Notes under the pieces: generated by a model
What the model was told of the DNA's origin: nothing
The model's database searches: none
Seen by the model: only the letters and a program-made list of their open reading frames with translations
Part shown: positions 47,798-58,114 of the stretch, piece by piece
Layout: each line of letters begins with the position of its first letter
How positions within the stretch are numbered: the first letter of the stretch is position 1
Made by a program: the position numbers and the translations under genes
Assembly: GCA_963815135.1 (NCBI GenBank)
Contig: CAWFFO010000011.1
Span: forward strand, 124,001-188,000
DNA length: 64,000 nucleotides
Direction: 5' to 3'
DNA from: CAIWTU01 sp963815135
GTDB taxonomy: Bacteria > Desulfobacterota > Desulfuromonadia > Geobacterales > Geobacteraceae

Positions 47798-47974
47798 TCC
47801 GCGACGCCTTCACGCCTTTGACTGCGCGGAACGCCTCGGTTTTTGCATTCCGGCGGGATGAGGCAGCCCGACGAAGGTCAACCGGCGTAAAAGGCATGCT
47901 GCGACCCAGGCGACGTTGAACCACGGCAATCTGCTCGCTCGGCGTTCAGACGCCACGGATTCAGGAATTATTTT
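47798..47974. repeat. Repeat element with inverted ends between sucB and lpd
   Basis: The left end ACCTGAATCCGCGACGCC then TTCACGCC (from about 47799) pairs with the right end, read on the other strand, TCCTGAATCCGTGGCGTC then TGAACGCC (to about 47972). The outer ten bases CCTGAATCCG are exact; the next 18 match imperfectly. About 175 bases in all, no gene. Probably an intergenic palindromic repeat inserted in the operon. Confidence 0.5.
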
Positions 47975-47997
47975 ATGTTGGTGACGGGAGGGATTAT

Positions 47998-49422
47998 ATG
48001 CCTGAAGAAATATTCGATCTGATTGTTATAGGAGCAGGGCCGGGAGGTTACGTGGCGGCCATTCGCGCCGCACAGCTCGGCATGAAGACGGCGGTGGTGG
48101 AAAAACGGGAAAGCCTGGGCGGAGTCTGCCTGAACGAAGGGTGCATACCCAGCAAGGCGCTTCTCGATTCCAGCGAGTTGTTTTCACAGGCAAAAGAGAA
48201 GTTTGCCGGACACGGCATCAAAATCAGCGGACCCGAGCTCGATCTGGCGAAGATGATAGCCCGCAAGGACGCCGTGGTGAAAAAACTCACCGATGGTATC
48301 GCCTTTCTCTTCAAGAAAAACAAGATAACCCGCTTCAGCGGGTCAGGTAAGCTTGCAGGGCCGAGGAAGGATGGCCTTCAGGTCGTGTCGGTGACGACAA
48401 GGGAAAAGCCCGACATTCCACAGCTCCTTAACGGCAGGCATGTCCTGCTTGCCGCAGGAGGGCGCCCCATGGAACTCTCCCCGGTTCCCTTTGACGGCAA
48501 AACCGTGGTCAGCTCACGGGAGGCGCTTTCATTTGCCGAGGTTCCGGATCACCTGCTGGTGGTCGGCGGCGGTTATATCGGGTTGGAACTGGGTTCGGTG
48601 TGGAATCGCCTTGGAGCGAAGGTTACGGTGGTGGAAATGTTGCCGGACATTCTTCCGAAAACAGACAGGCAAACCGCTGATACACTGGCCCAGTCGCTGA
48701 AAAAACAGGGGATTGATTTTATGATGGAATCCTCGGTGACCGGAGTGGATCTGCGGGATGGTTCAGCCGTGGTAACCGTCCGGAAAGGTGACGTCAGTGA
48801 AGAAATCACCTGCGACAAGGTACTTGTCGCTGCGGGCAGGAAACCGCTTACCGTTGACATGGGCCTTTCGGAGGCAGGCGTAAAGCTGGACGAAAAGGGA
48901 AGAATCGTCGTGGACGAAAACTACAAGACGACTGCAGAAGGAATCTATGCCATAGGAGATGTAATCTCCGGTCCCATGCTTGCCCACAAGGCCATGGAAG
49001 AGGGGGTAGTGTTCGCCGAGCGTCTTGCCGGCCAGGCGTCGCGGGTCGAGTATGAATTCATCCCGGCCGTTATCTATACCTGGCCGGAAGTAGCCTCGGT
49101 TGGAAAAACCGAAGAAGAGTTGAAAGAAGAAAACATATCGTACTGTACCGGCAGGTTCCCTTTTGCCGCCAGCGGCCGGGCCAGGTGCATGGGTGAAACG
49201 GATGGCTACGTCAAGATTCTCGCCAAAAAGGAAACCGGCAGGATTCTGGGGATACACATTATAGGACCCAGGGCGTCGGATTTGATAATCGAGGCGGTCA
49301 CCGTGATGAGCTATGGCGGCAGCGCCCAGGACATCGCCCTGACATTCCATGCCCACCCGACCCTGTCCGAAGCGGTGAAGGAAGCCGCTCTGGATGTGGA
49401 AAAGCGGGCGATACACATTTAA
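47998..49422 (+). CDS. lpdA: Dihydrolipoamide dehydrogenase (E3)
   Basis: 474 residues, flavoprotein that reoxidises lipoamide for the 2-oxoglutarate and pyruvate complexes. FAD motif VIGAGPGGYVAAIRAAQLG (about 10-28), redox-active disulfide GGVCLNEGCIPSKALL, NAD motif VVGGGYIGLELGSVWNRLG, second FAD motif YAIGDV, and the C-terminal HAHPTLSEAVKEAAL with the catalytic His-Glu. Start has a GGGAGGG site seven bases upstream. The frame is intact. Confidence 0.96.
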   Translation: MPEEIFDLIVIGAGPGGYVAAIRAAQLGMKTAVVEKRESLGGVCLNEGCIPSKALLDSSELFSQAKEKFAGHGIKISGPELDLAKMIARKDAVVKKLTDGIAFLFKKNKITRFSGSGKLAGPRKDGLQVVSVTTREKPDIPQLLNGRHVLLAAGGRPMELSPVPFDGKTVVSSREALSFAEVPDHLLVVGGGYIGLELGSVWNRLGAKVTVVEMLPDILPKTDRQTADTLAQSLKKQGIDFMMESSVTGVDLRDGSAVVTVRKGDVSEEITCDKVLVAAGRKPLTVDMGLSEAGVKLDEKGRIVVDENYKTTAEGIYAIGDVISGPMLAHKAMEEGVVFAERLAGQASRVEYEFIPAVIYTWPEVASVGKTEEELKEENISYCTGRFPFAASGRARCMGETDGYVKILAKKETGRILGIHIIGPRASDLIIEAVTVMSYGGSAQDIALTFHAHPTLSEAVKEAALDVEKRAIHI

Positions 49423-49576
49423 ATTCAAGTCAGGCGTAAAGGACCCAAAAAACAAGCTCTCACACGAAGACTCAAAGTCACAATGAAAGGCTTACCATCA
49501 AAACTTACTGTGGGATAAGTCATTTTTTATGATTATTGCGAATTTGCGATTCGTATATTTTTAAAGGAGTATATAA

Positions 49577-51528
49577 ATGGGTAAAAACCTCGCGACCAAG
49601 ATCCTGGAAGCTCACCTCGTGGAAGGTGAGCTGGTTCCCGGCAGGGAAATAGCTGTGAAGATCGACCATACCCTGCTGCAGGATGCCACCGGCACCATGG
49701 CGATGCTGGAGTTCATCGCCATGGGGGTCGACCGGGTCAAGGTGGAACTGGCGGCCCAGTATATCGACCACAACCTGCTGCAGACCGACAACAAGAATGC
49801 CGACGACCATGTCTTCCTCATGACCGCCGGCGAGCGGTACGGCATCCACGTCTCCAAGCCGGGCAACGGCGTCTCCCACCAGGTGCACCTGGAGCGGTTC
49901 GGCGTGCCGGGCAAGACCATGCTCGGGGCGGACTCCCATACTCCGTCGGCGGCCGGCCTGTCCATGCTGGCCATCGGCGCCGGGGGCCTGGACGTGGCCC
50001 TGGCCATGGCCGGGCACCCGTTTCATCTCCCCTGCCCGAAAATCTGGGGGTGAAGCTCACCGGGAAGCTCCCCGACTGGGTGTCGGGCAAGGACGTGATC
50101 CTGGAAATGCTCCGGCGCCATACGGTCAAAGGGGGCGTGGGGAAGATCATCGAGTACTACGGTCCCGGAGTCGCGACCCTGTCCGCTACGGACCGGGCGA
50201 CCATCGGCAACATGGGGGCGGAACTGGGGGCCACCACTACGTATTTCCCTCCGATGACCGGACCAGGGAGTTCCTGGATGCCCAGGGACGGGGGGAGAGC
50301 TGGACCGAGCTGGCCGCCGACCCGGACGCCACCTACGACGAATACGACGAGATCGACCTGTCGGCACTGGAGCCGCTGATCGCCTGCCCGACTTCTCCCG
50401 GCAACGTGGTGCCGGTGAGCGGAAGTGGCCGGGCTTGAAGGTGGATCAGGTGATCGTCGGCAGTTCGGTCAATTCGTCGTTCCGCGACCTGATGACCGTC
50501 TGCCGAATTCTGGAGGGCAGGCGAGATCGCCGCCCACGTCTCCTTCAACATCAATCCCGGCAGCCGGCAGGTGCTGGAGAACGTGGCCGCCCAGGGCGGG
50601 CTTCATGACGCTGCTCCTGGCCGGCGCCCAGATCCACCAGCCGGGATGCCTCGGCTGCATCGGCATGGGCCAGGCGCCGGGCACCGGCCAGGTGTCGCCT
50701 GCGCACCTTCCCCCGCAACTTCCCCGGCCGCAGCGGCACCAAGGACGACAAGGTCTATCTCTGTTCTCCGGAGACCGCGGCGGCTGCCGGCCTTTTCGGG
50801 GTCATCACCGATCCCCGTGAACTGGGCGAATGATCGGCCCTGGCCGGCGGTGGAGAACCCGGAGCGATACCTGCTGGACGACTCCGGCTTCATACTCCCC
50901 GACCGCCGGAGAGGCCGGCGAGGTGAAAATCGTCACCGGTCCGAACATCGTGCCTTTCCCGGAATTCGAGGAACTGCCGGACGAGCTGGAGGCGGAGGTA
51001 TGCATCAAGGTCGAGCGACAACATCTCCACCGACACCATCATGCCCGCCGGCAACAACGTCCTGCCGTTCAGGAGCAATATTCCCGGCAATCAGCCGTTT
51101 CGTATTCAGCCAGGTCGACGCCGATTTCACGAGACGGGCAAAGCAAAAGAGGAACGGTGTCGTGGTGGGAGGCGAGAACTACGGCCAGGGTTCAGCCGCG
51201 GAGCATGCGGCCCTGGCGCCCCGGTACCTCGGGGTACGGGCCAAGATCGCAAAAAGCTTCGCCCGTATCCATAAGGCAAACCTGGTGAATTTCGGCGTGC
51301 TGCCGCTGGTGTTCAAAAATCCGGACGATTACGGGTTCCTGAACCAGGGAGACAAGGTGGAATTCCAGGGATCTGCGAGGTCTGATTTCCTCCGGTGCCG
51401 AAGAGATCCCGATAACCGTTAATGGCAGGGAAATCGTAACAATTCTTGAAGTCTCGGACCGGGAGAGGAAGGAACTGCTGGCCGGAGGGACGATCAATCA
51501 TGTGAAAAAAGAAAGGGCGAAAGGCTAA
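49577..51528 (+). pseudogene. Aconitate hydratase, heavily frameshifted
   Basis: Aconitase of about 650 residues in the rebuilt form; it interconverts citrate and isocitrate. The ATG has AAAGGAG. Family pieces occur in order across all frames: KIDHTLLQDATGTMA, GADSHTPSAAGLSML, VGSSVNSSFRDLM, the Fe-S ligand region HQPGCLGCIGMGQAP, AGNNVLPFRSNIP, GGENYGQGS and SFARIHKANLVNFG. At least ten shifts lie between about 50036 and 51375; the first is a GGGG run one base short (KIWG-VKLTGK). The last in-frame segment ends EVSDRERKELLAGG then TINHVKKERAKG at 51528. No stop interrupts the correct frames, which argues for poor sequence rather than a long-dead gene. It sits between lpd and pdhA. Confidence 0.85.
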
Positions 51529-51592
51529 GGGACAAGGGCCGAGAAGGGGCAGAATTCTGTTTCCCCTGGCCCATTGCCCCTTGCTTTTGCCT
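51529..51592. terminator. Imperfect hairpin between aconitase and pdhA
   Basis: AAGGG(A)CAAGGGCC...AGGGG-CAGAATTCTG-TTTCCCCTGGCCC...CCCCTTG folds into a long interrupted stem, ending in TTTT. Possibly a terminator or a repeat. Confidence 0.4.
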
Positions 51593-51606
51593 GCCGGAGG
51601 CATTTC

Positions 51607-52618
51607 ATGGAAACAAAACTGAGGGCTGTTCTGCCCGACCAGGAACTTCTGAAGCTTTACGAACAGATGGTCCTCTGCCGCGAATTCGAGGAATCGTGCG
51701 CGGAGCAGTATACGAAAGGCCATATCACCGGCTTCCTGCACCTTTACAGCGGCCAGGAGGCTGTTGCGGTCGGTGCAACGGCCGGACTGCACAAGGACGA
51801 TTACATAACCTGCGCTTACCGCGAACATCCCCAGATCATAGTCAGGGGCGCGGATCCCAGGCAGGTCATGGCCGAACTTTTCGGGAAAAGCACCGGCGTA
51901 TGTAAAGGGAAGGGGGGATCCATGCACCTGTTCGATCCGGACCTGGCCTTTATGGGTGGCTACGCCATCGTCGGAGGGCAGTTTCCAATTGCCGTCGGGC
52001 TGGCCTTTGCCTCCAAATTCCGGAAAGAAGGACGAATATCAGCCTGCTTTTTCGGAGACGGTGCCGTAAACCAGGGTAATTTCCACGAGGGGCTCAACTG
52101 GGCGCGACTATGGGAGCTGCCCGTGCTTTTCATCTGCGAGAACAATTTCTACGGGATCGGCACCGAAGTGCACCGCTCGTCAGCGCTTGCCGATATCCAC
52201 AAGCGAACCTGCGGCTACGACATACCGTCCGAGAGGGTGGACGGCATGGATGTCATGGCCGTATACCAGTCGGTGAAACGGGCCGCGGAATGGGTTCGGG
52301 AACATTCACGCCCCTATCTGATCGAGGCCATGACCTATCGTTTCCGAGGCCATTCCATGGCCGATCCGGGAAAATACCGGGCCGCCGCCGAGGTGGAACT
52401 CTGGAAATCGCGTGATCCGATTCCGAATTTCGCCGAACGCCTGGTTAATGAAGAAATTGCGACCGGTGAGACGCTTGCCTGTATCCGGGCAAAGGCGGTT
52501 TCCATGGTCAGGGAGGCTGTTCGAATTTGCCGAGGAGTCGCCGTGGCCGGATGACGCCGAGGTGTTGAAAGATGTTTATGCATCAACCGGCAAGGAGGAA
52601 TGTCCATGGCAGAAATGA
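51607..52618 (+). CDS. pdhA: Pyruvate dehydrogenase E1 alpha subunit, frameshift near 3' end
   Basis: Thiamine-dependent E1 alpha of the pyruvate dehydrogenase complex. Hallmarks: MVLCREFEESC, YREHPQIIVRGAD, KGKGGSMHLFD, TPP motif FFGDGAVNQGNFHEGLNWA through ENNFYGIGT, and TYRFRGHSMADPGKYR. The ATG at 51607 follows GGAGG. The plain frame stops at 52554 after a poor tail (ICRGVAVAG). With one base removed near 52522 the protein continues VEFAEESPWPDDAEVLKDVY and stops at 52618, overlapping pdhB, which is the usual C-terminus. I therefore end it there. About 336 residues. Confidence 0.9.
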
Positions 52619-53592
52619 CGTACCGGGATGCCCTTAACATGGCTTTGAAAGAGGAGATGCGCCGTGACCCTTCGATTGTGACCTGGGGAGAGGATGTGGC
52701 GCTTTACGAGGGCTCCTTCAAGGTTACCCGCGGGCTTCTCGCCGAATTCGGTGAAGACAGGGTCAAGGACACTCCCATATCGGAAAATACCATCATTGGG
52801 GTTGCGACCGGCGCGGCAATGGGCGGCCTCCGGCCTGTCGCGGAGTTGATGACCGTAAATTTCGCCTTGCTGGCCATTGACCAGATTGTCAATCACCTGG
52901 CGAAAATCAGGTACATGTTCGGCGGCAAGGCGGAATTGCCGGTGGTGGTCAGAGCGCCGGGAGGCGGCGGCAGCCAGTTGGGCGCCCAGCATTCCCATAG
53001 TCTGGAATCCTATTTCATGCATTGCCCGGGACTGTATGTGGCGGTTCCCGCCACTCCCGCCGATGCCAAGGGATTGCTCAAGACGGCGATACGTGACAAC
53101 AATCCAGTGATCTTTCTCGAACATGAACTTCTTTACAACAGCAAGGGAGAGGTCCCGGAGAGTCCCGATTTCACCATTCCGCTGGGGAAGGCGAACGTTA
53201 TGCGCGAAGGGACCGATGTTACGCTTGTCGCCTATTCGCGCATGTCTATCGTTGCCATGTCGGCGGCCGCCGAGCTGGAAAAAGAGGGTATTTCGTGCGA
53301 GGTTGTCGATCTCCGTACCCTGAACCCGCTTGACGTTCCCGCTATCACTGCGTCGGTGAGCAAGACCGGCCGCGCCATCGTTGTTTCCGAGTGCTGGAAG
53401 ACATGCGGGGTAGGAGCGGAGATCTCGACTCTCATCTACGAAAACTGCTTTGACCGGCTGGCTGCTCCGGTACGCAGGGTGTCCGGGCTCGACGTGCCGA
53501 TGCCGTACTCAAGGAAGCTGGAGAAGCTTTGCATACCGCAGGTCGGGGACGTGGTCACGGCGGTGAGGGAAGTTCTGGCCGCTAAATATTGA
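52606..53592 (+). CDS. pdhB: Pyruvate dehydrogenase E1 beta subunit
   Basis: About 328 residues, partner of PdhA in an alpha2-beta2 E1. Recognisable: MTYRDALNMALKEEM, WGEDVALYEGSFKVT, RVKDTPISENTIIGVATGAA, RAPGGGGSQLGAQHSHSLES, FLEHELLYNSKGEVP and the C-terminal VDLRTLNPLD and SGLDVPMPYSRKLE. I chose the second ATG (52606), since AAGGAGG at 52592 is seven bases from it; the ATG at 52600 is too close. The frame is intact. Confidence 0.94.
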   Translation: MAEMTYRDALNMALKEEMRRDPSIVTWGEDVALYEGSFKVTRGLLAEFGEDRVKDTPISENTIIGVATGAAMGGLRPVAELMTVNFALLAIDQIVNHLAKIRYMFGGKAELPVVVRAPGGGGSQLGAQHSHSLESYFMHCPGLYVAVPATPADAKGLLKTAIRDNNPVIFLEHELLYNSKGEVPESPDFTIPLGKANVMREGTDVTLVAYSRMSIVAMSAAAELEKEGISCEVVDLRTLNPLDVPAITASVSKTGRAIVVSECWKTCGVGAEISTLIYENCFDRLAAPVRRVSGLDVPMPYSRKLEKLCIPQVGDVVTAVREVLAAKY

Positions 53593-53667
53593 TGGAAGTC
53601 TGCAAGCCGGTCTTTTTCACCGGCCCATTAGCCTTGACCTTTTGCCATAATTTATAACGAGGAATAT

Positions 53668-54987
53668 ATGACCAAAGAAATCATCATGCCGAAGCTGTCC
53701 GATACCATGGAGGAAGGCACCCTTATCTCATGGAAAAAAAGTGTGGGGGAAAAGGTCAAGCGCGGAGATATTGTCGCCGAGATAGAGACGGACAAGGCAA
53801 ATATGGAACTGGAGGCCTTCGATTCCGGAATACTCCTGGAGACACGCGCCAAGGCAGGCGAAGTGGTTCCCGTTGGAGTGGTGATCGGGCTGATTGGCGA
53901 GCCCGGGGAAAAACCGGAAGCAAAACCGGCCGGGAAAAGAGAAAAAGAGCAGGCTGAAACGGAGAAAAAACCGGCCGAAAGGATAGAAACCGGTAGTCCC
54001 GGGGAAAAGTCTGAAGAACCGGAAGTAACGAAAACCGCCGAAGCTGCCGAATCCGGGACGGAGAAGGTTGCCGGGCCGGAAACTGAAAAGCGGAAGGAAA
54101 CCGGAGATAATCCTGTTGAGGCTGTTGCCGTTGAAGAAAAGGCTTCACCCTTGGTGCGGCGAATCGCTCGGGAGAAAGAGGTCGATCTCGGCGAGGTGAA
54201 AGGCAGCGGACCAGAGGGAAGAATACTTCGCGAAGATCTGGAAAATTACTTGAAAGATCAGGGAAGTGGGGAAAAAGAGGCCGTGGCGTCCGGCCTGGAT
54301 TCCGCCGTTCGCGGGGAGAAAACTGAACCGCTGTCACGTATGCGCGCCGCAATAGCAAAGAACGTAACGGCTTCCTGGCGTACGATTCCACATTTTTCGG
54401 TGAGCATTTCGGTGGATATGGGAGAGGCGGAAAGGCTGCAGCGCGGGGTTAAGGAGGCGGGTGTTTCTCTTTCGGTCAACGATATCATTGTAAAAGCCGC
54501 GGCCATGACCCTGCGGAAATATCCCCGTTTGAACGGCTCTTTTTCCGATGAAGGTATCACTCTCTATCCCGAAATCAATATCGGCATTGCCGTCAGCATC
54601 GAGGGCGGCCTCCTCATTCCGGTCGTCAGGGGGTGCGACAAACTGGATCTGAAAGCTCTGGCTGCCGCGAGCCGTGCCCTGATTGAAAAGGCCAGACAGG
54701 GAAAGATAAGCGAACCGGATCTGGCCGGAGGCACTTTTACTGTTTCAAATCTGGGCATGTTCGGAGTGGGCGAGTTCACCGCGGTAATTTATCCGGGACA
54801 GGCGGCGATACTGGCAGTTGCCTCCGTGCTCGATACCGTCGCGGTCAGGGAGGAGCACATTGTCAGTGCCAGGATGATGAACGTCACCCTTTCCGCCGAT
54901 CACCGGCTGGTGGACGGATCGGATGCGGCCCGCTTCCTTTCGGAATTGAAGAAGACGCTGGAAAATCCTTTTTCGATGCTGGTATGA
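53668..54987 (+). CDS. pdhC: Dihydrolipoamide acetyltransferase (E2 of pyruvate dehydrogenase)
   Basis: 439 residues. One lipoyl domain (about 1-77, Lys in EIETDKANMEL), a long flexible linker (about 85-165) rich in Glu, Lys, Pro and Thr, an E3-binding domain (SPLVRRIAREKEVDLGEVKG) and the catalytic domain with SRMRAAIAKNVTASWRTIPH and DHRLVDGSDAARFL. The MPKLSDTMEEG opening marks an acetyl-type E2. It follows pdhB by 75 bases and is four bases ahead of lipB. Confidence 0.95.
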   Translation: MTKEIIMPKLSDTMEEGTLISWKKSVGEKVKRGDIVAEIETDKANMELEAFDSGILLETRAKAGEVVPVGVVIGLIGEPGEKPEAKPAGKREKEQAETEKKPAERIETGSPGEKSEEPEVTKTAEAAESGTEKVAGPETEKRKETGDNPVEAVAVEEKASPLVRRIAREKEVDLGEVKGSGPEGRILREDLENYLKDQGSGEKEAVASGLDSAVRGEKTEPLSRMRAAIAKNVTASWRTIPHFSVSISVDMGEAERLQRGVKEAGVSLSVNDIIVKAAAMTLRKYPRLNGSFSDEGITLYPEINIGIAVSIEGGLLIPVVRGCDKLDLKALAAASRALIEKARQGKISEPDLAGGTFTVSNLGMFGVGEFTAVIYPGQAAILAVASVLDTVAVREEHIVSARMMNVTLSADHRLVDGSDAARFLSELKKTLENPFSMLV

Positions 54988-54990
54988 GAG

Positions 54991-55632
54991 ATGGAAATTC
55001 TCGATCTGGGGATAATGGATTTTGCCGGTGCATTTGCCCTGCAGGAGAGGGTTGTAGAAGGCCTTTGCGACGGAAGGAATGGTGAAACGCTCCTCTTGCT
55101 GGAACATCCGCCTGTTTATACAATAGGTCGGGGGGGGAGCGAGACGAACATCCTCGACAGGGAGATCGAAGCGATACGTATAAACAGGGGCGGAGATGTC
55201 ACCTATCATGGCCCCGGTCAGTTGATAGGTTACCCGATAATAAACCTGGGACCGCGCGGGCGTGACCTTCACCGTTACCTGCGTTTTCTCGAGGAACTCC
55301 TCATCAGTGCTGTGGCGGATTTCGGTGTGAGCGCTTACAGGGTAGGGGGGAGGACCGGCATCTGGACGGAAAAAGGAAAGCTTGCCTCCATCGGTGTCGG
55401 GGTCAGGCGCTGGGTAACCATGCACGGATTCGCTCTTAATGTATCCACCGAACTGTCGCGTTTTTCGGCCATCAATCCTTGCGGTATTGAAGCATGCCCG
55501 GTAACTTCACTGGAAGAAATGTGCGGCTGTTCCGTTCCCATGGGTGAAGTAAAGAGCGTGGTCCGGGAGCGTTTCGGATCAATACTGGAGAAGTGCATGC
55601 CTGTTTCCGGGGACGCAGAAAATTTTTCATGA
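54991..55632 (+). CDS. lipB: Octanoyl-[ACP]:protein octanoyltransferase LipB
   Basis: 213 residues. LipB moves octanoyl groups from acyl carrier protein to lipoyl domains, the first step in lipoate cofactor assembly for the dehydrogenases upstream. Hallmarks: LLLEHPPVYTIGRGG, RGGDVTYHGPGQLIGYPI (the RGGxxTxHGPGQ signature), GRTGIWTEKGKLASIGVGVRRW, and CGIEACPVTSLEE with the catalytic Cys. The start comes three bases after pdhC, so supply of the cofactor is co-transcribed with its target. Confidence 0.96.
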   Translation: MEILDLGIMDFAGAFALQERVVEGLCDGRNGETLLLLEHPPVYTIGRGGSETNILDREIEAIRINRGGDVTYHGPGQLIGYPIINLGPRGRDLHRYLRFLEELLISAVADFGVSAYRVGGRTGIWTEKGKLASIGVGVRRWVTMHGFALNVSTELSRFSAINPCGIEACPVTSLEEMCGCSVPMGEVKSVVRERFGSILEKCMPVSGDAENFS

Positions 55633-55643
55633 AACGTATATGG

Positions 55644-55649
55644 TATACT
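55644..55649 (+). promoter_or_regulatory. Candidate -10 box upstream of the Lon-like gene
   Basis: TATACT, 35 bases before the start, preceded by weakly -35-like TTTCAT. The downstream ribosome site TAGGAGGT is very strong. Confidence 0.35.
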
Positions 55650-55683
55650 TAAGATATGGAATTATTTTCTATAGGAGGTAATC

Positions 55684-58108
55684 ATGCTCGCTGACGATAG
55701 TAAGGTACCCGTAGAGAAACTCGCCTGGAAATGTAATCCTGAAATTTTCGATTTTGAAACCACCGAAGAACTTTCCGATCTGGAAGATACGATCGGCCAG
55801 GAGCGTGCCACCAGGTCCATCGATTTCGGACTCAGCATGGTGGAGAACGGCTTCAATCTCTATCTTGCCGGTGAAACCGGGACCGGACGGACCTCTTCAA
55901 TCATGAATATATTGAAAAAAAGGGCCAAAACCGAATCGCTTCCACTGGACTGGTGCTATGTATACAATTTCAAGAAACCGGACCAGCCACTTTCCCTTTC
56001 CCTTCATGTGGGGATGGGACGGGAGCTGGAAGAGGATATGAAGGAACTGCTCAAGAGCATAAAAAATGATATTCCGAAGGCTTTGCAGAGCAAGGAATAT
56101 GAACTTGACAAGAATAAAATCGTCACTGAGAACCAGGAAAAGAACAACCAGCTTTTTTCAAAGATGGAGAAGGAATGCGAGGAGAACGGGTATGCCTTGC
56201 AGAGGACGGTCTCGGGACTTGTTGTCGTGCCTCAGAAGGAAGGACGCAACATGACCCAGGAAGAATACGAAGAGCTCCCCGACGATGAAAAGGCAAAAAT
56301 CGACGAAACGGGCAATGAACTGAAGGGAAAGCTGGCGGATGTCCTGGCTGAGGTCAGGGAAAACGAGAAAGAGGTAAGGGAAGAGCTTTCCAGACTGGAT
56401 CGCAATCTCGGGTTGTCGGCTGTGGGACACCACATAACGCCTCTGAAGGAGAAGTACAAAGATTATGCGCAAGTGATCGACTACCTGGATTCGGTCCAGG
56501 AAGACATATTGCTCAACCTGGATGATTTCAAAGGGGGTGAGCAGCAGCAACAGGTTATTCCCGGCTTGAAGCTTCCATACCACCCAGGCGCCGTCTTTCG
56601 AACGCTACAAAGTGAACGTTTTCGTGGACAACGCGGATACCGAAGGCGCCCCGGTGGTATATGAGGCGAACCCGACATACAATAACCTTTTCGGACGTAT
56701 TGATCATGTTGTGCAGATGGGCGGGGTTACCAGCACCAACTTTACCCTGATCAAGCCGGGCGCCCTGCACAGGGCCAACGGCGGTTACCTGGTGATGGAT
56801 GCGCGCGAAGTCCTGACCAATCCATTTGCCTGGGATGCCCTCAAACGGTGCATCAGGAACAGCGAAATCAAGATAGAGGATGTCCTCGAACAATATCGAT
56901 TTATCACCATAGTTTCACTCAAGCCGCAACCGGTACCATTGAAAGCAAAGATAATCATGATTGGTTCTCCCTGGATCTACTACCTGCTCTTTTACATGGA
57001 ACCGGAATACCGGAAGTTGTTCAAGGTCAAGGCGGATTTTGAAAGCCGGGTGAAAAAAAGCGATGATGTCATGAAAGGATATGCTCAGTTTGTGTCTTCC
57101 CATTGCAAAAAGGAAAATCTTCTGCCTTTCCACAGAAATGCCGTATCGGCATTGATGGAATATGCCGCGAGAAGTGTTGAAGACCAGGCAAAACTATCCT
57201 GCCAGTTCATGGAAATTTCCGATCTTATCAGAGAAGCGGACTACTGGGCCAGGAAGGACTCCAAAGCTGTTGTTGACGCAGAGGCAATAAAGCGGGCTAT
57301 CGAGGAAAAAGTCTACCGCAGCAATCTCATCGAAGAAAGGATTCAGGAGCTCATCGCTGAAGGTACCCTCTATGTGGATACAGAGGGATCGGAGGTCGGA
57401 CAGGTAAACGGCCTGTCGGTCATCCAGTTGGCCGATTATACCTTCGGCAGGCCATCGCGGGTTACAGCCCGTATTTTCATGGGACGCGGGGGCATGGTCA
57501 ATATCGAAAGGGAAGTGAAGCTCTCTGGGCCGATCCATGACAAGGGGGTCATGATACTGACCGGTTATCTTGGCGGGAAATATGCCAATGACAAGCCGCT
57601 CACTTTTTCCGCTTCAATCTGCTTCGAACAATCCTATGAAGGTATAGAAGGGGACAGCGCCTCATCAACGGAGCTCTATGCGCTCTTGTCCGCACTGTCC
57701 GGAGTTCCCCTGAAACAGGGGATTGCGGTAACCGGCAGTGTCAACCAGTTGGGAAAAATCCAGCCGATCGGCGGTGTGAACTATAAAATTGAAGGGTTTT
57801 ACGCCGTTTGCAAGGAAAAGGGGCTCACCGGTGAACAGGGAGTGATAATCCCGAAGAGCAATGAACGTAATCTGATGCTGAAGGATGAAGTGATAGAAGC
57901 GGTGGCTGCGGGGAAATTCCATGTCTGGAGTGTGGAAACCATCGATCAGGGAATCGAGCTGCTGACCGGAGTGCCGGCAGGGGAGATGCAGCCCGACGGC
58001 AGCTACCCCGAGGGGAGCATCAATTTCCTGGTTGATAACAGACTGAAGGAAATTGTCGATAAAATGAAGAAATTTTCGGCGACTCCGGAAAAAGAAGAGA
58101 AGAAATAG
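55684..58108 (+). CDS. Lon-like ATP-dependent protease (AAA_32 type), one frameshift
   Basis: About 807 residues rebuilt. N-terminal AAA-type domain with Walker A-like LAGETGTGRTSS (Arg where Lys is usual), a charged coiled-coil insert, then VVQMGGVTSTNFTLIKPG and ANGGYLVMDAREVL, and a Lon S16 protease domain with the catalytic Ser in EGDSASSTELYALLSAL and Lys in NQLGKIQPIGGVNYKI. This is the soluble Lon-related family, not classical Lon. The frame breaks near 56583 in a CCC run: dropping one C gives LPYHQAPSFERYKVNVFVDN. Start has AGGAGGT. Substrates unknown. In this family the protein often sits alone. Confidence 0.88.
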
Positions 58109-58114
58109 CCGGGG

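Noticed and set aside
47664..47924. Minus-strand ORF in the sucB-lpd spacer
   Set aside because: It covers a repeat element and the 3' end of sucB, with no ribosome site; the coding look comes from the repeat.
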